Positions 1-8,796 of a DNA stretch of 41,301 bases are shown in pieces (position 1 is the first letter of the stretch; each line of letters starts with the position of its first letter). The DNA is taken from positions 1-41,301 of the forward strand of contig NZ_KB892792.1 in the NCBI RefSeq assembly GCF_000373925.1. The letters are read 5' to 3'. The position numbers and the translations under genes were made by a program. Under the pieces are notes generated by a model. It did no database searches. It saw only the letters and a list, made by a program, of their open reading frames with translations, and had not been told where the DNA came from. This DNA comes from Actinopolymorpha alba DSM 45243. Lineage in GTDB: Bacteria > Actinomycetota > Actinomycetes > Propionibacteriales > Actinopolymorphaceae.

Positions 1-261
1 TTCCTCGCCGTCACCGCCGCACGATCCCAGACCGCCCAGTCGACGCGGCCATCCCTGACATCGGCCGACCAGCCCCACACCGACCAGGCCATGATCCCGC
101 TTACCTGCAACGAAATCCGACACAAACGCGCCACCTACACCCGACCTCGCCACCACCCATGGCACACCGAACGATGGAGCCGATACCGCCGACTCCACCA
201 ACACCGAGCCAAACTCTGCCACTACCACCGACGAAACCAAGATCACGATCTACGGCTGTAG
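1..261 (+). CDS. DDE transposase, C-terminal end (IS701-like), cut by window edge
   Basis: Frame 1 is open from the first base to TAG at 259-261, giving an 86-residue C-terminal tail. The last ~50 residues are very basic, with the spacing PLTCNEIR...W...RWSRYRRLHQHRAKLCHYHRR. This matches the C-terminus of DDE transposases of the IS701/IS4-like group common in actinomycetes, as I remember them. The catalytic DDE core would lie left of the window, so activity cannot be judged. Two shorter, decayed copies of the same 3' end lie about 33 kb away (32826-32854 inverted, 32978-33044 direct). The family assignment is from recall of the tail pattern; that it is a transposase is fairly secure, the IS family less so. 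Confidence 0.65.
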   Translation, partial: FLAVTAARSQTAQSTRPSLTSADQPHTDQAMIPLTCNEIRHKRATYTRPRHHPWHTERWSRYRRLHQHRAKLCHYHRRNQDHDLRL

Positions 262-886
262 TACTAATCACGAGTACGCGATAAATGACGTCTATGTGTG
301 GGACCTCGACTTAGGAGACGACGCGGATCGCTATCTTTCCCGTGTAGTCGCACGAGGCCTCTCGTTTGCCCGTCACGCTTTGGGCTGCGCCAGGCGCCTT
401 CCGGGCTCGGAGAGCTTGGTTGCGGTCGTGAGCGCGGGAGTTGGCGAGGATTTCCTGACGCACGGAACGACCCCCGCCTTCTTTACCCGACGAGGTAATT
501 TCCGGACTGGATCGATGATCTGGAGAGATTCGAGATCGAGGCGGTGGCTGTACTTGGTCTGGCCGATGCGGCGGATGCTTGATGAGTTCCATCCAAGCAA
601 TCCTTCGGTGAATTCACATTCGCCGAGGACAGCAACTGGATCAGAGTGACCCACGAGGGGAACGCGAACACGTCGCAGGCGGATGATCACAAACGGCTAC
701 GGCCGCCCTTTGTCGAGGGCGGCCGTAGCTGGTGAGGCGTCAGCGCTTCTTGTCAGCCGCGGCTGTGTGGTGACGGTTGGCCGTGGCGACAGATCAATCC
801 GTGGAGCCCGAGTCGATCCCGACCCGCTGCCCGGGTAGCGCGATCCGGTCAGTGTGCCGTCCGGCCGGCCGCGTGGTCAGGGGCCG
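262..886. other. Gene-poor stretch with possible decayed coding remnant
   Basis: No convincing intact gene lies in these 625 bases. Open frames here have no ribosome binding site and atypical composition. In + frame 1, two short pieces look protein-like (about 508-580 and 601-690, the second reading GEFTFAEDSNWIRVTHEGN). They are separated by stop codons and end just before the strong hairpin at 696-729, which would fit a decayed gene with its terminator left behind. This reading is weak. The rest (730-886) is the downstream region of the minus-strand gene that ends at 887. Confidence 0.35.
696..729. terminator. Perfect 14-bp hairpin, terminator-like
   Basis: GCTACGGCCGCCCT (696-709) is followed by a 6-base loop TTGTCG and its exact reverse complement at 716-729. 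There is no U-tract on either side, which is common for actinobacterial terminators. It could end transcription of the decayed material to the left or of the minus-strand gene at 887-1837, which is 158 bases away. Confidence 0.7.
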
Positions 887-1837
887 TCAGATGGCCGGGA
901 TCCGCAGGATGGCCTGCACGGGCAGGTGGTCGCTGGGGAACTGTCCGTCCTGGTTGAACGTGTTGACGATCGCAGCGCGGGTCTGTACCTGCGAGGAGGT
1001 GAGGATCCAGTCGATCCGCGGACCGTTGGGGACAAGCGGCTGGTAGCCGTGGAAGGTGGCGTACAGCGGTCCGCGCGTTTGCGCTTCGGTCCAGGTGTCG
1101 AGGAGCGGGCCGTTCGTCACGAGCCGGTCGTAGACGGTCTGCCCAGTGGCGGCGGCCTCGTTGAAGTCACCGGTCATGACGACGGGAAGGTCCGGGTCGA
1201 AGTTGGGCAGCCGCGACAGGACCAGCGCGGCCGACTTGGCCCGAGCATCGGCGCTGAACGCCTCGAAGTGGGTGTTGACGGCGTAGAACTCGGCGCCGGT
1301 GCGCTTGTCGAGGAAGCGGATCCAGGTGACCATGCGCGGGCAGCAGCCGCCCCAGGTCTGCGAGCCAATGACGTTCGGGGTGTCGGAGAGCCAGTAGTGG
1401 TCGTACTCCAGCGGGTCGAGCCGCCGGGTGTCGAAGAAGATCTGCATCGCCTCGTCGCGGGAGCCGCCCTGGCGGCCCAGACCGATGCTGTCGTAGTACG
1501 GCGGCAGGTCGGCCTGGATGTCCCGGAGCTGCTGGTAGAGCCCTTCCTGCGTACCGATGAGGGCCGGCCGCTCAGCACGGAGCAACTCCCGCATGACGGG
1601 TCGACGCTGCTGCCACGAGTTCGGCGTGCTGGTGCTCGCGTACCGGAGGTTGAACGTCATCACGTGCAACTCCGACGGGCTCACCGGGCCGATGTCAGCG
1701 GTGGTGGTCACCTTGTCGGTCGTGGAGGTGGATGTCACGGTGGAGGCGGCGACTGCGGATGGCGTCAGGATGCCGGTGACCGCTGCCAGTGCGCCCAGCA
1801 CCGTCAACAGCTGGCGGCGGGGGATGAGGCGAAGCAT
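887..1837 (-). CDS. Secreted endonuclease/exonuclease/phosphatase-fold protein
   Basis: A 316-residue exported protein of the EEP (DNase I/sphingomyelinase-like) fold. The start chosen is the ATG at 1837, giving MLRLIPRRQLLTVLGALAAV, a classic signal peptide with GGGAGG just upstream; a longer frame to 1975 would bury the signal. Fold motifs are visible in order: MTFNLRYAS, the acidic metal residue in GTQEGL, VNTHFEAFS, the TGDFN loop, and the C-terminal SDHLP with the catalytic His. Family members hydrolyse phosphodiester or phosphomonoester bonds in a metal-dependent way outside the cell; the substrate here (nucleic acid, sugar phosphate or lipid) cannot be told. It stands alone, divergent from the GNAT gene at 2041. 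Confidence 0.88.
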   Translation of the reverse strand: MLRLIPRRQLLTVLGALAAVTGILTPSAVAASTVTSTSTTDKVTTTADIGPVSPSELHVMTFNLRYASTSTPNSWQQRRPVMRELLRAERPALIGTQEGLYQQLRDIQADLPPYYDSIGLGRQGGSRDEAMQIFFDTRRLDPLEYDHYWLSDTPNVIGSQTWGGCCPRMVTWIRFLDKRTGAEFYAVNTHFEAFSADARAKSAALVLSRLPNFDPDLPVVMTGDFNEAAATGQTVYDRLVTNGPLLDTWTEAQTRGPLYATFHGYQPLVPNGPRIDWILTSSQVQTRAAIVNTFNQDGQFPSDHLPVQAILRIPAI

Positions 1838-2040
1838 GAGACCTCCCGGTCGGTCGGGCCCGCGGTGCGGACAACCGGGAACGCTAGGAGCGCCGTGCCG
1901 CGGCGGCCGGTCCATCAGATGGCGGCATGGTGAAGATCCGCTGGCGTGATCAGGTTGTGGCACTGGCCTCGACATGCCTTGACCTGCGGACCGGGTCGCA
2001 GGTCGCGTGACCGTGTGTCACGGGCATCGGGGAGGATGGA

Positions 2041-3105
2041 GTGGTGACGGAGCCCAAAGCGGTCTGGATCACGACGCCGCGGCTCGTCCTGCGGCGTCCG
2101 CGCGCCGACGACCTCGACGACTACGTCCGCATCCACACCGACCCGCGCACGTACGCCCACGCGCCGCACGCGATGCCGACACCCGACGGTTGCCGCGACA
2201 GGCTCGCAGCCGACCTCGATGACTGGGACGCCTTCGGCATCGGGTATGCCGCCGTCGTCGACCGCGAGTCGGGCGAGCTCATCGGGTGGGCAGGCTTGCG
2301 GTACAAGAATTCCGACGACCACTTCTTCAACCTCTACTACCGGCTGACGCACGACCGCCTCGGCCAGGGCCTCGGCCGCGAGATCTCGCGGGCCGTCGTC
2401 GCCTGGGGCGTCGAGTACCGGCCCGAGGTGCCCGTCACGGCACTGGTCGACGACGTCAACGCCGCGTCGTTGGCCACGGCAAGGTCGTCCGGCCTCGTCG
2501 AGGCGGGCACCCGCGTCCATCGCGACGACCCGCCGGATGCAAAGCCGATGATCCTCTTCGAGGCGCCGACCGTGTCCGGCGTCGCGGCCGATGCCTTCGA
2601 TGAGGCACTCGCCAGCGACGTCCTCGACCTCTGGGTGAGGGTCAACGACGCGGGCGGGTCCGTCGGGTTCCTGCCGGGCGCGAGCCGGGACGCGGTGCGT
2701 GCCGCGCTCGACCCCCACGTCGCCGACCTGCAGGCGAGCGTGACCATGCTCTGCGTCCTACGCGACCCCGACGGGACCTTGCGTGGCCTCGGCTTCTGGG
2801 AGCACTCGCGCGGCTTCCCGTACACCCACCTCGCCGGGCTCAAGCGGCTCATGGTCGACCCGGCCGCCCAGGGCCGCAACCTCGGACGCATCCTGCTCGG
2901 CGGGATGGTCGGCATCGCCCGGCGCGAGCTACCCGAGGTCGAGCTGCTCCGGCTCGACTACCGCGACGGGCTGGGCCTCGGCGAGTTCTACGGGCGCGCG
3001 GGATGGACCGAGGTGGGTCGAGTGCCGCGTGGCCTCAAGCTCTCCGAATCCGACTACCGCGACGACGTGACGATGGTCCGCCGCGTCGACGAGACACTGA
3101 GCTGA
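2041..3105 (+). CDS. Tandem GNAT-family N-acetyltransferase
   Basis: This 354-residue protein carries two acetyltransferase folds. Residues ~8-165 resemble the RimJ/RimL type (TPRLVLRRPRADDLDDY at the start, then a GQGLGREISRAVV acetyl-CoA loop). Residues ~180-345 form a second GNAT domain with the core AAQGRNLGRILL and a final YGRAGWTEVGR strand. The start is GTG with GGGGAGG a few bases upstream; GTG at 2044 is an alternative. The acceptor substrate is unknown. The stop is only 3 bases from the pta start, so the gene may be read with pta-ackA. A link to acetyl-CoA supply is tempting but unproven. Confidence 0.85.
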   Translation: MVTEPKAVWITTPRLVLRRPRADDLDDYVRIHTDPRTYAHAPHAMPTPDGCRDRLAADLDDWDAFGIGYAAVVDRESGELIGWAGLRYKNSDDHFFNLYYRLTHDRLGQGLGREISRAVVAWGVEYRPEVPVTALVDDVNAASLATARSSGLVEAGTRVHRDDPPDAKPMILFEAPTVSGVAADAFDEALASDVLDLWVRVNDAGGSVGFLPGASRDAVRAALDPHVADLQASVTMLCVLRDPDGTLRGLGFWEHSRGFPYTHLAGLKRLMVDPAAQGRNLGRILLGGMVGIARRELPEVELLRLDYRDGLGLGEFYGRAGWTEVGRVPRGLKLSESDYRDDVTMVRRVDETLS

Positions 3106-3108
3106 TCC

Positions 3109-5193
3109 ATGGCTCGCAGCGTGTACGTCGCCGCACCCGAGGGGCACACCGGCAAGTCCTCGGTCGCCCTCGGGCTGGTCGAACTCTTCGCCGCCCAGGT
3201 CCGGGTCGGCGTGTTCCGGCCGATCGCCCGGGCGGACCAGGACACCGACTCGGTGCTCGAACTGCTGCTGGAGCACGACGGGGTCGACCTCGGCTACGAC
3301 CAGTGCATCGGCGTCACGTACGACGACGTGCACGCCGACCCGGACCGCGCGCTGGGCGAGATCATCCGCCGCTACCGCGCCATCGAGGGCCGCTGCGACG
3401 TCGTCGTCATCGTCGGATCGGACTACACCGACGTCGCCGGACCGACCGAGCTCGCCTACAACGCCCGGATCGCGGCGAACCTCGGCTCGGCCGTCGTGCT
3501 CGTCGTGTCCGCGCTGCATCGGGGCGCCGACGACGTCCGGCAGGTGGTCGACCTTTCGATGGGGGAACTGGCCGCGGGCCATGCCGAGGTGGTCGCGGTG
3601 GTGGCCAACCGCGCCGACCCGGGGCAGCTGGACGCGGTCCGCGCCGCGCTCGCCGAGGACACGGTGCCGACCTGGGTGATGCCGAACGTCCCGCTGCTGT
3701 CCGCCCCGACGGTGGCCGATCTGATGTCCGCGATCGGCGGCCGGATCGTGGCCGGTGACCCCGACCTGCTGGGCCGGGAGGCCGAGACCACGCTGGTCGG
3801 CGGGATGACCATGGACCACATCCTCGACCGGCTGACCGACGGCGCGGTGGTGATCGTGCCCGGCGACCGCTCCGAGGTGGTGCTCGCGATGGTCGCCGCG
3901 CACGCGTCGGAAAGCTTCCCGTCGTTGTCCGGGCTGATCCTCAACGGCGGCTTCGTACCGTCCGAGCAGGTGACCCGGCTGATCGGCGGACTGCCGCAGC
4001 GGCTACCGATCGTCGCGACCGACCTGGACACCTTCGACACCACCCGGCTGGTGGTGGAGACGCGCGGCCTGCTGTCGACGGGATCACAGCGCAAGTTGGA
4101 CACCGCCCGCTCGACCTTCGCCCAGCACGTGGAAGGCGCGGCGCTGCTCGCGGCGGTCGATCTGCCGCGGTCGGAGGTGGTCACTCCGCTGATGTTCGAG
4201 TACGACCTGATCGAGCGGGCCGGCGCCGACCGCAGGCGGATCGTGCTGCCCGAGGGCACCGACGACCGGATCCTGCGGGCCGCGAGCACCCTGCTCGCCC
4301 GGGACGTCGTCGATCTGACCATCCTCGGCGACCAGGCCACGATCCGGGCCCGGGGCCGCGAACTCGGGCTCGAGCTCGACGCGGCGCGGATCATTGCCCC
4401 GACCGATCCGGAGCTTCGGGAGCGGTTCGCGCAGACGTACGCCGAACTCCGCGCGCACAAGGGGATGTCCGTCGACCGGGCCCGCGAGATCGTCGTCGAC
4501 GTGTCCTACTTCGGCACGCTGATGGTGCACCTCGGACTCGCCGACGGCATGGTGTCCGGCGCGCAGCACACCACCGCGCACACGATCAAGCCGTCGTTCG
4601 AGATCATCAAGACCGTCGCGGGGGTGTCGATCGTGTCGTCGGTGTTCTTCATGTGCCTGGAGGACCGGGTGCTGGTGTACGGCGACTGCGCGGTCAACCC
4701 GGATCCGACCGCGGAGCAGCTGGCCGACATCGCGATCTCGTCGGCGGCGACCGCGGCCCAGTTCGGGGTCGCGCCGCGGGTGGCGATGCTGTCGTACTCC
4801 ACCGGGGAGTCCGGCAGCGGCGCCGACGTCGACAAGGTCCGTACCGCCACCGAGATCGTCCGTGCCCGCGCCCCACAGCTGGTGGTCGAGGGCCCGATCC
4901 AGTACGACGCCGCGGTCGACCCGTCGGTCGCGCAGGCGAAGATGCCCGACTCGGCGGTCGCCGGCCGGGCGACCGTGCTGGTCTTCCCCGATCTGAACAC
5001 CGGCAACAACACCTACAAGGCGGTGCAGCGGTCTGCGGGAGCGGTAGCGGTCGGGCCGGTGCTGCAGGGGCTGAACAAGCCGGTCAACGACCTGTCCCGC
5101 GGGGCGTTGGTGCAGGACATCGTCAACACGGTGGCGATCACCGCGATCCAGGCCCAGGCGCCCGCCGCCGGCGCCCGGGGCGGTGCGGCATGA
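3109..5193 (+). CDS. pta: Phosphate acetyltransferase, long DRTGG-containing form
   Basis: Pta interconverts acetyl-CoA and acetyl phosphate in the acetate node of central metabolism (cytosol). The 694-residue product has the usual long-form layout: an N-terminal BioD-like P-loop domain (PEGHTGKSSVALGL near residue 10), a middle DRTGG-type domain around 215-330, and the catalytic PTA domain from ~365 to the end, with motifs including VLPEGTDDRILRAA, LADGMVSGAQHTTAHTIKP, MLSYSTGESGSG and FPDLNTGNNTYKAVQRS. The length is normal for actinobacterial or enterobacterial long Pta. The stop overlaps the ackA start by 4 bases (ATGA), so the two are translationally coupled. Confidence 0.97.
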   Translation: MARSVYVAAPEGHTGKSSVALGLVELFAAQVRVGVFRPIARADQDTDSVLELLLEHDGVDLGYDQCIGVTYDDVHADPDRALGEIIRRYRAIEGRCDVVVIVGSDYTDVAGPTELAYNARIAANLGSAVVLVVSALHRGADDVRQVVDLSMGELAAGHAEVVAVVANRADPGQLDAVRAALAEDTVPTWVMPNVPLLSAPTVADLMSAIGGRIVAGDPDLLGREAETTLVGGMTMDHILDRLTDGAVVIVPGDRSEVVLAMVAAHASESFPSLSGLILNGGFVPSEQVTRLIGGLPQRLPIVATDLDTFDTTRLVVETRGLLSTGSQRKLDTARSTFAQHVEGAALLAAVDLPRSEVVTPLMFEYDLIERAGADRRRIVLPEGTDDRILRAASTLLARDVVDLTILGDQATIRARGRELGLELDAARIIAPTDPELRERFAQTYAELRAHKGMSVDRAREIVVDVSYFGTLMVHLGLADGMVSGAQHTTAHTIKPSFEIIKTVAGVSIVSSVFFMCLEDRVLVYGDCAVNPDPTAEQLADIAISSAATAAQFGVAPRVAMLSYSTGESGSGADVDKVRTATEIVRARAPQLVVEGPIQYDAAVDPSVAQAKMPDSAVAGRATVLVFPDLNTGNNTYKAVQRSAGAVAVGPVLQGLNKPVNDLSRGALVQDIVNTVAITAIQAQAPAAGARGGAA

Positions 5194-6389
5194 CCCGCCG
5201 GGTCCTGGTGATCAACTCCGGCTCGTCGTCGCTGAAGTACCAGGTGGTCGACGCCGACGACGGCACCGCGCTCGCTGTCGGCCTGGTGGAACGGATCGGC
5301 GCCACCGGCGGCCGGCTCAGCCACACCACCGCCGGGCAGCGACACGTCGTCGAGGTAGACGTGCCGGATCACGCGGCGGCGATGGCGGCGATGGCGCAGG
5401 CGTTCGCCGGGTACGGGCCGGAGCTGGCCGACGCCGGGCTGGTCGCGGTCGGGCACCGGGTGGTGCAGGGCGGAGAGGCGTTCGCCCGGTCGGTCCGGAT
5501 CGACGCCGAGGTGCTGGACACGGTCATCGGGCTGAGCGATCTCGCGCCGCTGCACAATCCGGCCAACGCGGCCGGGATCCGGGTGGCGATGGCGCAGTTC
5601 CCGGACCTGCCCCACGTCGCGGTGTTCGACACCGCGTTCCACCTGACGGTGCCGCCGGTGGCGCACACGTACGCACTGGACCGGAAGATCGCCGCGGCGC
5701 ACCGGATCCGGCGGTACGGGTTCCACGGCACGTCACACGCGTACGTGTCCCGGGCCGCCGCCGCGTTCCTCGGCCGGGAGCCGGACCAGACGAACGTGAT
5801 CGTGCTGCACCTGGGCAACGGGGCGTCGGCGTGCGCGGTCCGCGGCGGGATCTCGGTGGACACCTCGATGGGGCTGACTCCGCTGGAGGGGTTGGTGATG
5901 GGCACCCGGACCGGCGACATCGACCCAGCGGTGGTGTTCCACCTGGCCCGCACCGCCGGGATGGACATCGACGCGATCGACGACGTGTTCAACAAGCGGT
6001 CGGGCGTGCTCGGGCTGAGCGGCCGGCAGGACATGCGGGACCTGGTCGACGCGGCCGAGTGCGGGGACGACGCCGCCCGACTGGCGCTGGAGGTCTACTG
6101 TTACCGGTTGCGCAAGTACCTCGGCGCGTACGCCGCGGTGCTCGGCCGGGTGGATGCGGTGGTGTTCACCGCCGGAGTCGGGGAGAACTCGGCCCCGGTG
6201 CGCGCCGGCGCGCTCGCCGGGCTGGAATCGCTGGGGATCGAACTCGACCCCGAGGCGAACCAGGTCCGGTCGAGCGAACCGCGCGACATCGCGACGCCGG
6301 GGTCGCGGGTCCGGGTGCTGGTGATCCCGACCAACGAGGAGTTGGAGATCGCCCGGCAGGCTCTTGAGGTGGTCGACTCCCGGGGCTGA
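5190..6389 (+). CDS. ackA: Acetate kinase
   Basis: AckA transfers phosphate between acetyl phosphate and ADP, completing the Pta-AckA acetate pathway. The 399-residue length is typical. Signature motifs are present: VLVINSGSSSLKYQV at the N-terminus, the HNPAN loop, VFDTAFH, RRYGFHGTSH, HLGNGASACAV, the DTSMGLTPLEGLVMGTRTGD phosphate-binding region, FTAGVGENS and a C-terminal IPTNEELEIAR. The ATG at 5190 overlaps the pta stop; the same frame runs further upstream but only as a shadow of pta. No gene follows closely, so the operon likely ends here. Confidence 0.97.
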   Translation: MTRRVLVINSGSSSLKYQVVDADDGTALAVGLVERIGATGGRLSHTTAGQRHVVEVDVPDHAAAMAAMAQAFAGYGPELADAGLVAVGHRVVQGGEAFARSVRIDAEVLDTVIGLSDLAPLHNPANAAGIRVAMAQFPDLPHVAVFDTAFHLTVPPVAHTYALDRKIAAAHRIRRYGFHGTSHAYVSRAAAAFLGREPDQTNVIVLHLGNGASACAVRGGISVDTSMGLTPLEGLVMGTRTGDIDPAVVFHLARTAGMDIDAIDDVFNKRSGVLGLSGRQDMRDLVDAAECGDDAARLALEVYCYRLRKYLGAYAAVLGRVDAVVFTAGVGENSAPVRAGALAGLESLGIELDPEANQVRSSEPRDIATPGSRVRVLVIPTNEELEIARQALEVVDSRG

Positions 6390-6556
6390 CTTGGTTCGCC
6401 AGGCCGCGGGCGACAACCCGGCCGGCGGCCTCCCTGGATCGATGAGTTTCCGGCCCCGGCGAGGTGACAGGGCGTGAAAGCGAGAGGTACGGCCTAACAG
6501 CGGCATAACAGCTGCCGTTGGGGCCGTGTTACTGCCCCGCCCGTAGAAATCGCACC

Positions 6557-7618
6557 ATGACTGACCAGAGATTGACCCGCCGTAGGTTGGTGTCCCTCGC
6601 TGGCGCTGGTGTCGCGACCGTTGGCGGCGTTGCCGCCCTCGGGGCAACACCAGCTGCGAGCGCGAGCGACAACGCCGGCACCGAGAACAACACCAATAGC
6701 CTTGCCGCCGCCGTCCTCACCGCGTTGCGTCGGCACCGCATCGTCGCCATCGGCGAGATCCACGGCCAGCAGGAGCACCACGACGCCCTACAGACCCTGC
6801 TGCTCGATCCCCGGCTGCCGGCCATGGTGGATGACATTGTGGTGGAGTTCGGCAACGCGCTCTACCAGCCGATCATGGACCGTTTCGTGGCCGGTCCGGC
6901 CGTGGAGGACCGTGACCTGCGCCTGGTCTGGCGCAACACGACGCAATCACCGGTGGCCACCCATGACGCGTCGATGTACGAGCAGTTCTTCCGCACCGTC
7001 CGGGCGGCCAACTGGCCGCTTCCAGAAAACAAGAGGATGCGGGTGCTGCTCGGTGATCCACCGGTCGACTGGACCCGGGTGAGCACGCGGGACGACCTGC
7101 TGCCTTTCGAGGACCGGGACGGCCATCTGGTGTCGGTGATCAAGCGAGAGGTTCTCGACAAGGGACGGCGGGCCCTGGTCTGCTACGGCAGCCGCCACGT
7201 GATGCACGCACCGCCCGATGAGGAATGGGACACCGGAGTCGCGCAGATCGAGCAGCAGACCGGCCAGCGCGCGTACGTGATCCTGGCCGGCAGTCACCCG
7301 CGTCTAGCGTCGTCGCCCCGGCGTACGGTCATTCCCGCCAAGGGCACGTGGCTGGAATCGGCGGACACGAGCGAGTTCAACTACCTGCCCGGGCAGTGCG
7401 GGTTGCCGTTCGGGGCGGTCGCCGACGCATTGCTGTACCTGGGCCAGGTGGGAGAACAGACCCAGTCGCTGTGGAACCCCGCCACCTACCTCGATCCGGC
7501 GTACTGGACCGAACTCAACCGCCGCAAGGCGATCAAGGGCAGCCCCATCGACCTGGAACGACAGTACCGGCGAGAGCATCCAGTGGCATGGCCGACGCCA
7601 CCGGACAGCCCTTGCTGA
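6557..7618 (+). CDS. Tat-exported ChaN/Tiki-like (haem-binding uptake fold) protein
   Basis: A 353-residue exported protein. The start at ATG 6557 gives a Tat-type leader with RRRLVSLAGAG followed by a hydrophobic stretch and ATPAASA. After the leader, VAIGEIHGQQEHHDALQTLL and a VVEFGN strand recall the ChaN/Tiki/EreA superfamily (N-terminal GE.H motif), and CYGSRHVMH later supplies a second conserved-looking His. Known relatives bind haem or iron, cleave Wnt (Tiki) or hydrolyse macrolides (EreA). Which of these applies is unknown; an envelope hydrolase or metal-binding role is the most I would infer. It is monocistronic, with 167 bases of leader after ackA. Confidence 0.7.
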   Translation: MTDQRLTRRRLVSLAGAGVATVGGVAALGATPAASASDNAGTENNTNSLAAAVLTALRRHRIVAIGEIHGQQEHHDALQTLLLDPRLPAMVDDIVVEFGNALYQPIMDRFVAGPAVEDRDLRLVWRNTTQSPVATHDASMYEQFFRTVRAANWPLPENKRMRVLLGDPPVDWTRVSTRDDLLPFEDRDGHLVSVIKREVLDKGRRALVCYGSRHVMHAPPDEEWDTGVAQIEQQTGQRAYVILAGSHPRLASSPRRTVIPAKGTWLESADTSEFNYLPGQCGLPFGAVADALLYLGQVGEQTQSLWNPATYLDPAYWTELNRRKAIKGSPIDLERQYRREHPVAWPTPPDSPC

Positions 7619-7758
7619 CGGATGACCCACACCGACGCGCGATTCTCGAACTCGCTCTTCACGCTCTGCCGCCGCGGGCCAGACGTGAGCTTCGAGACAT
7701 GGTTGTGCCACTCGCCGAGCCGCCGGCGTCGTGGCTGGTCAGCCTGGGCAGCCGATGC

Positions 7759-8193
7759 TCAGGAATGTGATGCGATGATCTTGCCTGCGGCGCGGCGCAC
7801 CATGTTCGACAGTTCCGTCGGTGCGATGACCACGGCGTCGCCGCCCTGAGCAAGCACGGCTGCGCACGCTTCATCGGCGTTTTCGAGATCTGCCTCGACA
7901 AGGGACCAGCCCTCGATGTCGGGCCGCGCCGGAGCTGTTGCAGTGAATCGCCGTACGGCATGGTCTCGCACCCGCAAGAGGATCGGATATGAGGGCAATG
8001 TCGCTCGGAACTGCCGCTGGGCCTGCGCCCAGTACTGGGTTAGGTCGAAGTCGCTTGGCCGCGTGAGCGATTCGTCGGTCAGGGATGCCGATGTCATTCT
8101 GCTCAGCCGGTAGGTGCGTACCTCTCTGTTTGGCCGGGCGGCGACCAGGTACCACGCTCGGGTCTTGGCGGCCAGTGCGATGACCCAGTGACG
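7759..8193 (-). pseudogene. WYL-domain regulator, C-terminal fragment
   Basis: Reading the minus strand from 8193 to TGA at 7759 gives 145 residues beginning RHWVIALAAKTRAWYLVAAR, which is the WYL-domain core (signature W-Y-L). It continues with a REVRTYRLSRM strand and ends in a WYL C-terminal extension (EGWSLVEADLENADEACAAVL). The N-terminal winged helix and the start of the WYL domain are missing: an in-frame stop lies directly upstream (8194-8196) and the next DNA belongs to another gene. A shorter ORF from ATG 8097 exists but lacks the WYL core. This was a YafY-type ligand-responsive regulator and is now a truncated relic. Confidence 0.8.
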
Positions 8194-8273
8194 TCAGACG
8201 AGCCACGGGCAACTCACTCCGACGTGTCGTCACAGCACTCGCGCTCACCGTCTGCGCCGTAGTTACTGCATCG

Positions 8274-8690
8274 GTGGTATCAGCTCAACCTGCGTTCGCA
8301 GCCCCAATGTGCGGTGGCTCCAGCCACTGGTCAGGCACCTGGGGCGGGCAGTACGACGCCTGGTACCCGACTACCTATGCCGGCTCCTACAACACCTTCT
8401 GCGAATTGCGTTTGGGGTCCTATTACGGTGGAACAGATGTCTTGCAAAGTGCCCTGAACTATTGCTACGACGCGAAAATATCGGTCGACGGCATCATCGG
8501 GTCCCGGACGGAGAGGGCAATGTTCCACGTAAATGACGTGGAACTGGACGTCTACAGCGGGAGTTACTCACCGACCATTCGCCGCTATATGGATTGGCCC
8601 AACTGGCACTACGCCAGTGGAAGCTGGCACTACCACTGCATCGACAACAACACCGGAGTAGACGACGGATCAGGCGACGAAATGCCGTAA
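8274..8690 (+). CDS. Secreted peptidoglycan-binding-like protein, 5' end lost
   Basis: From GTG 8274 the frame gives 138 residues. The same frame is open back to 8184 and encodes a convincing signal peptide there (SLRRVVTALALTVCAVVTAS then AQPAFA), yet no ATG, GTG or TTG precedes it. The authentic start therefore seems to have been removed at the junction with the WYL fragment. The mature part has paired Cys residues (positions ~13, 43, 64, 122) and a segment VLQSALNYCYDAKISVDGII that resembles the PG_binding_1 domain (repeat ending G.IG..T..A). The protein is rich in Trp/Tyr. It was probably a small secreted wall-associated protein; whether it is still made is doubtful. Confidence 0.55.
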   Translation: MVSAQPAFAAPMCGGSSHWSGTWGGQYDAWYPTTYAGSYNTFCELRLGSYYGGTDVLQSALNYCYDAKISVDGIIGSRTERAMFHVNDVELDVYSGSYSPTIRRYMDWPNWHYASGSWHYHCIDNNTGVDDGSGDEMP

Positions 8691-8796
8691 GCAGCTATAG
8701 CCGACCCAGTGACACAACTGACGGGCGAGTGCGGACCGCCTCAGCTAACGCCGTTCCGGAGGCTGCCGAGCCTGACTGTTTGAAGACCGCTGACGT

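Noticed and set aside
696-729. Hairpin considered as a CRISPR repeat or attachment site
   Set aside because: It occurs once, with no spacer periodicity and no integrase nearby.
854-1933. Long plus-strand ORF of 359 residues
   Set aside because: It is antisense to the secreted EEP-fold gene, has no ribosome site and reads as low-complexity Val/Gly/Arg protein without motifs.
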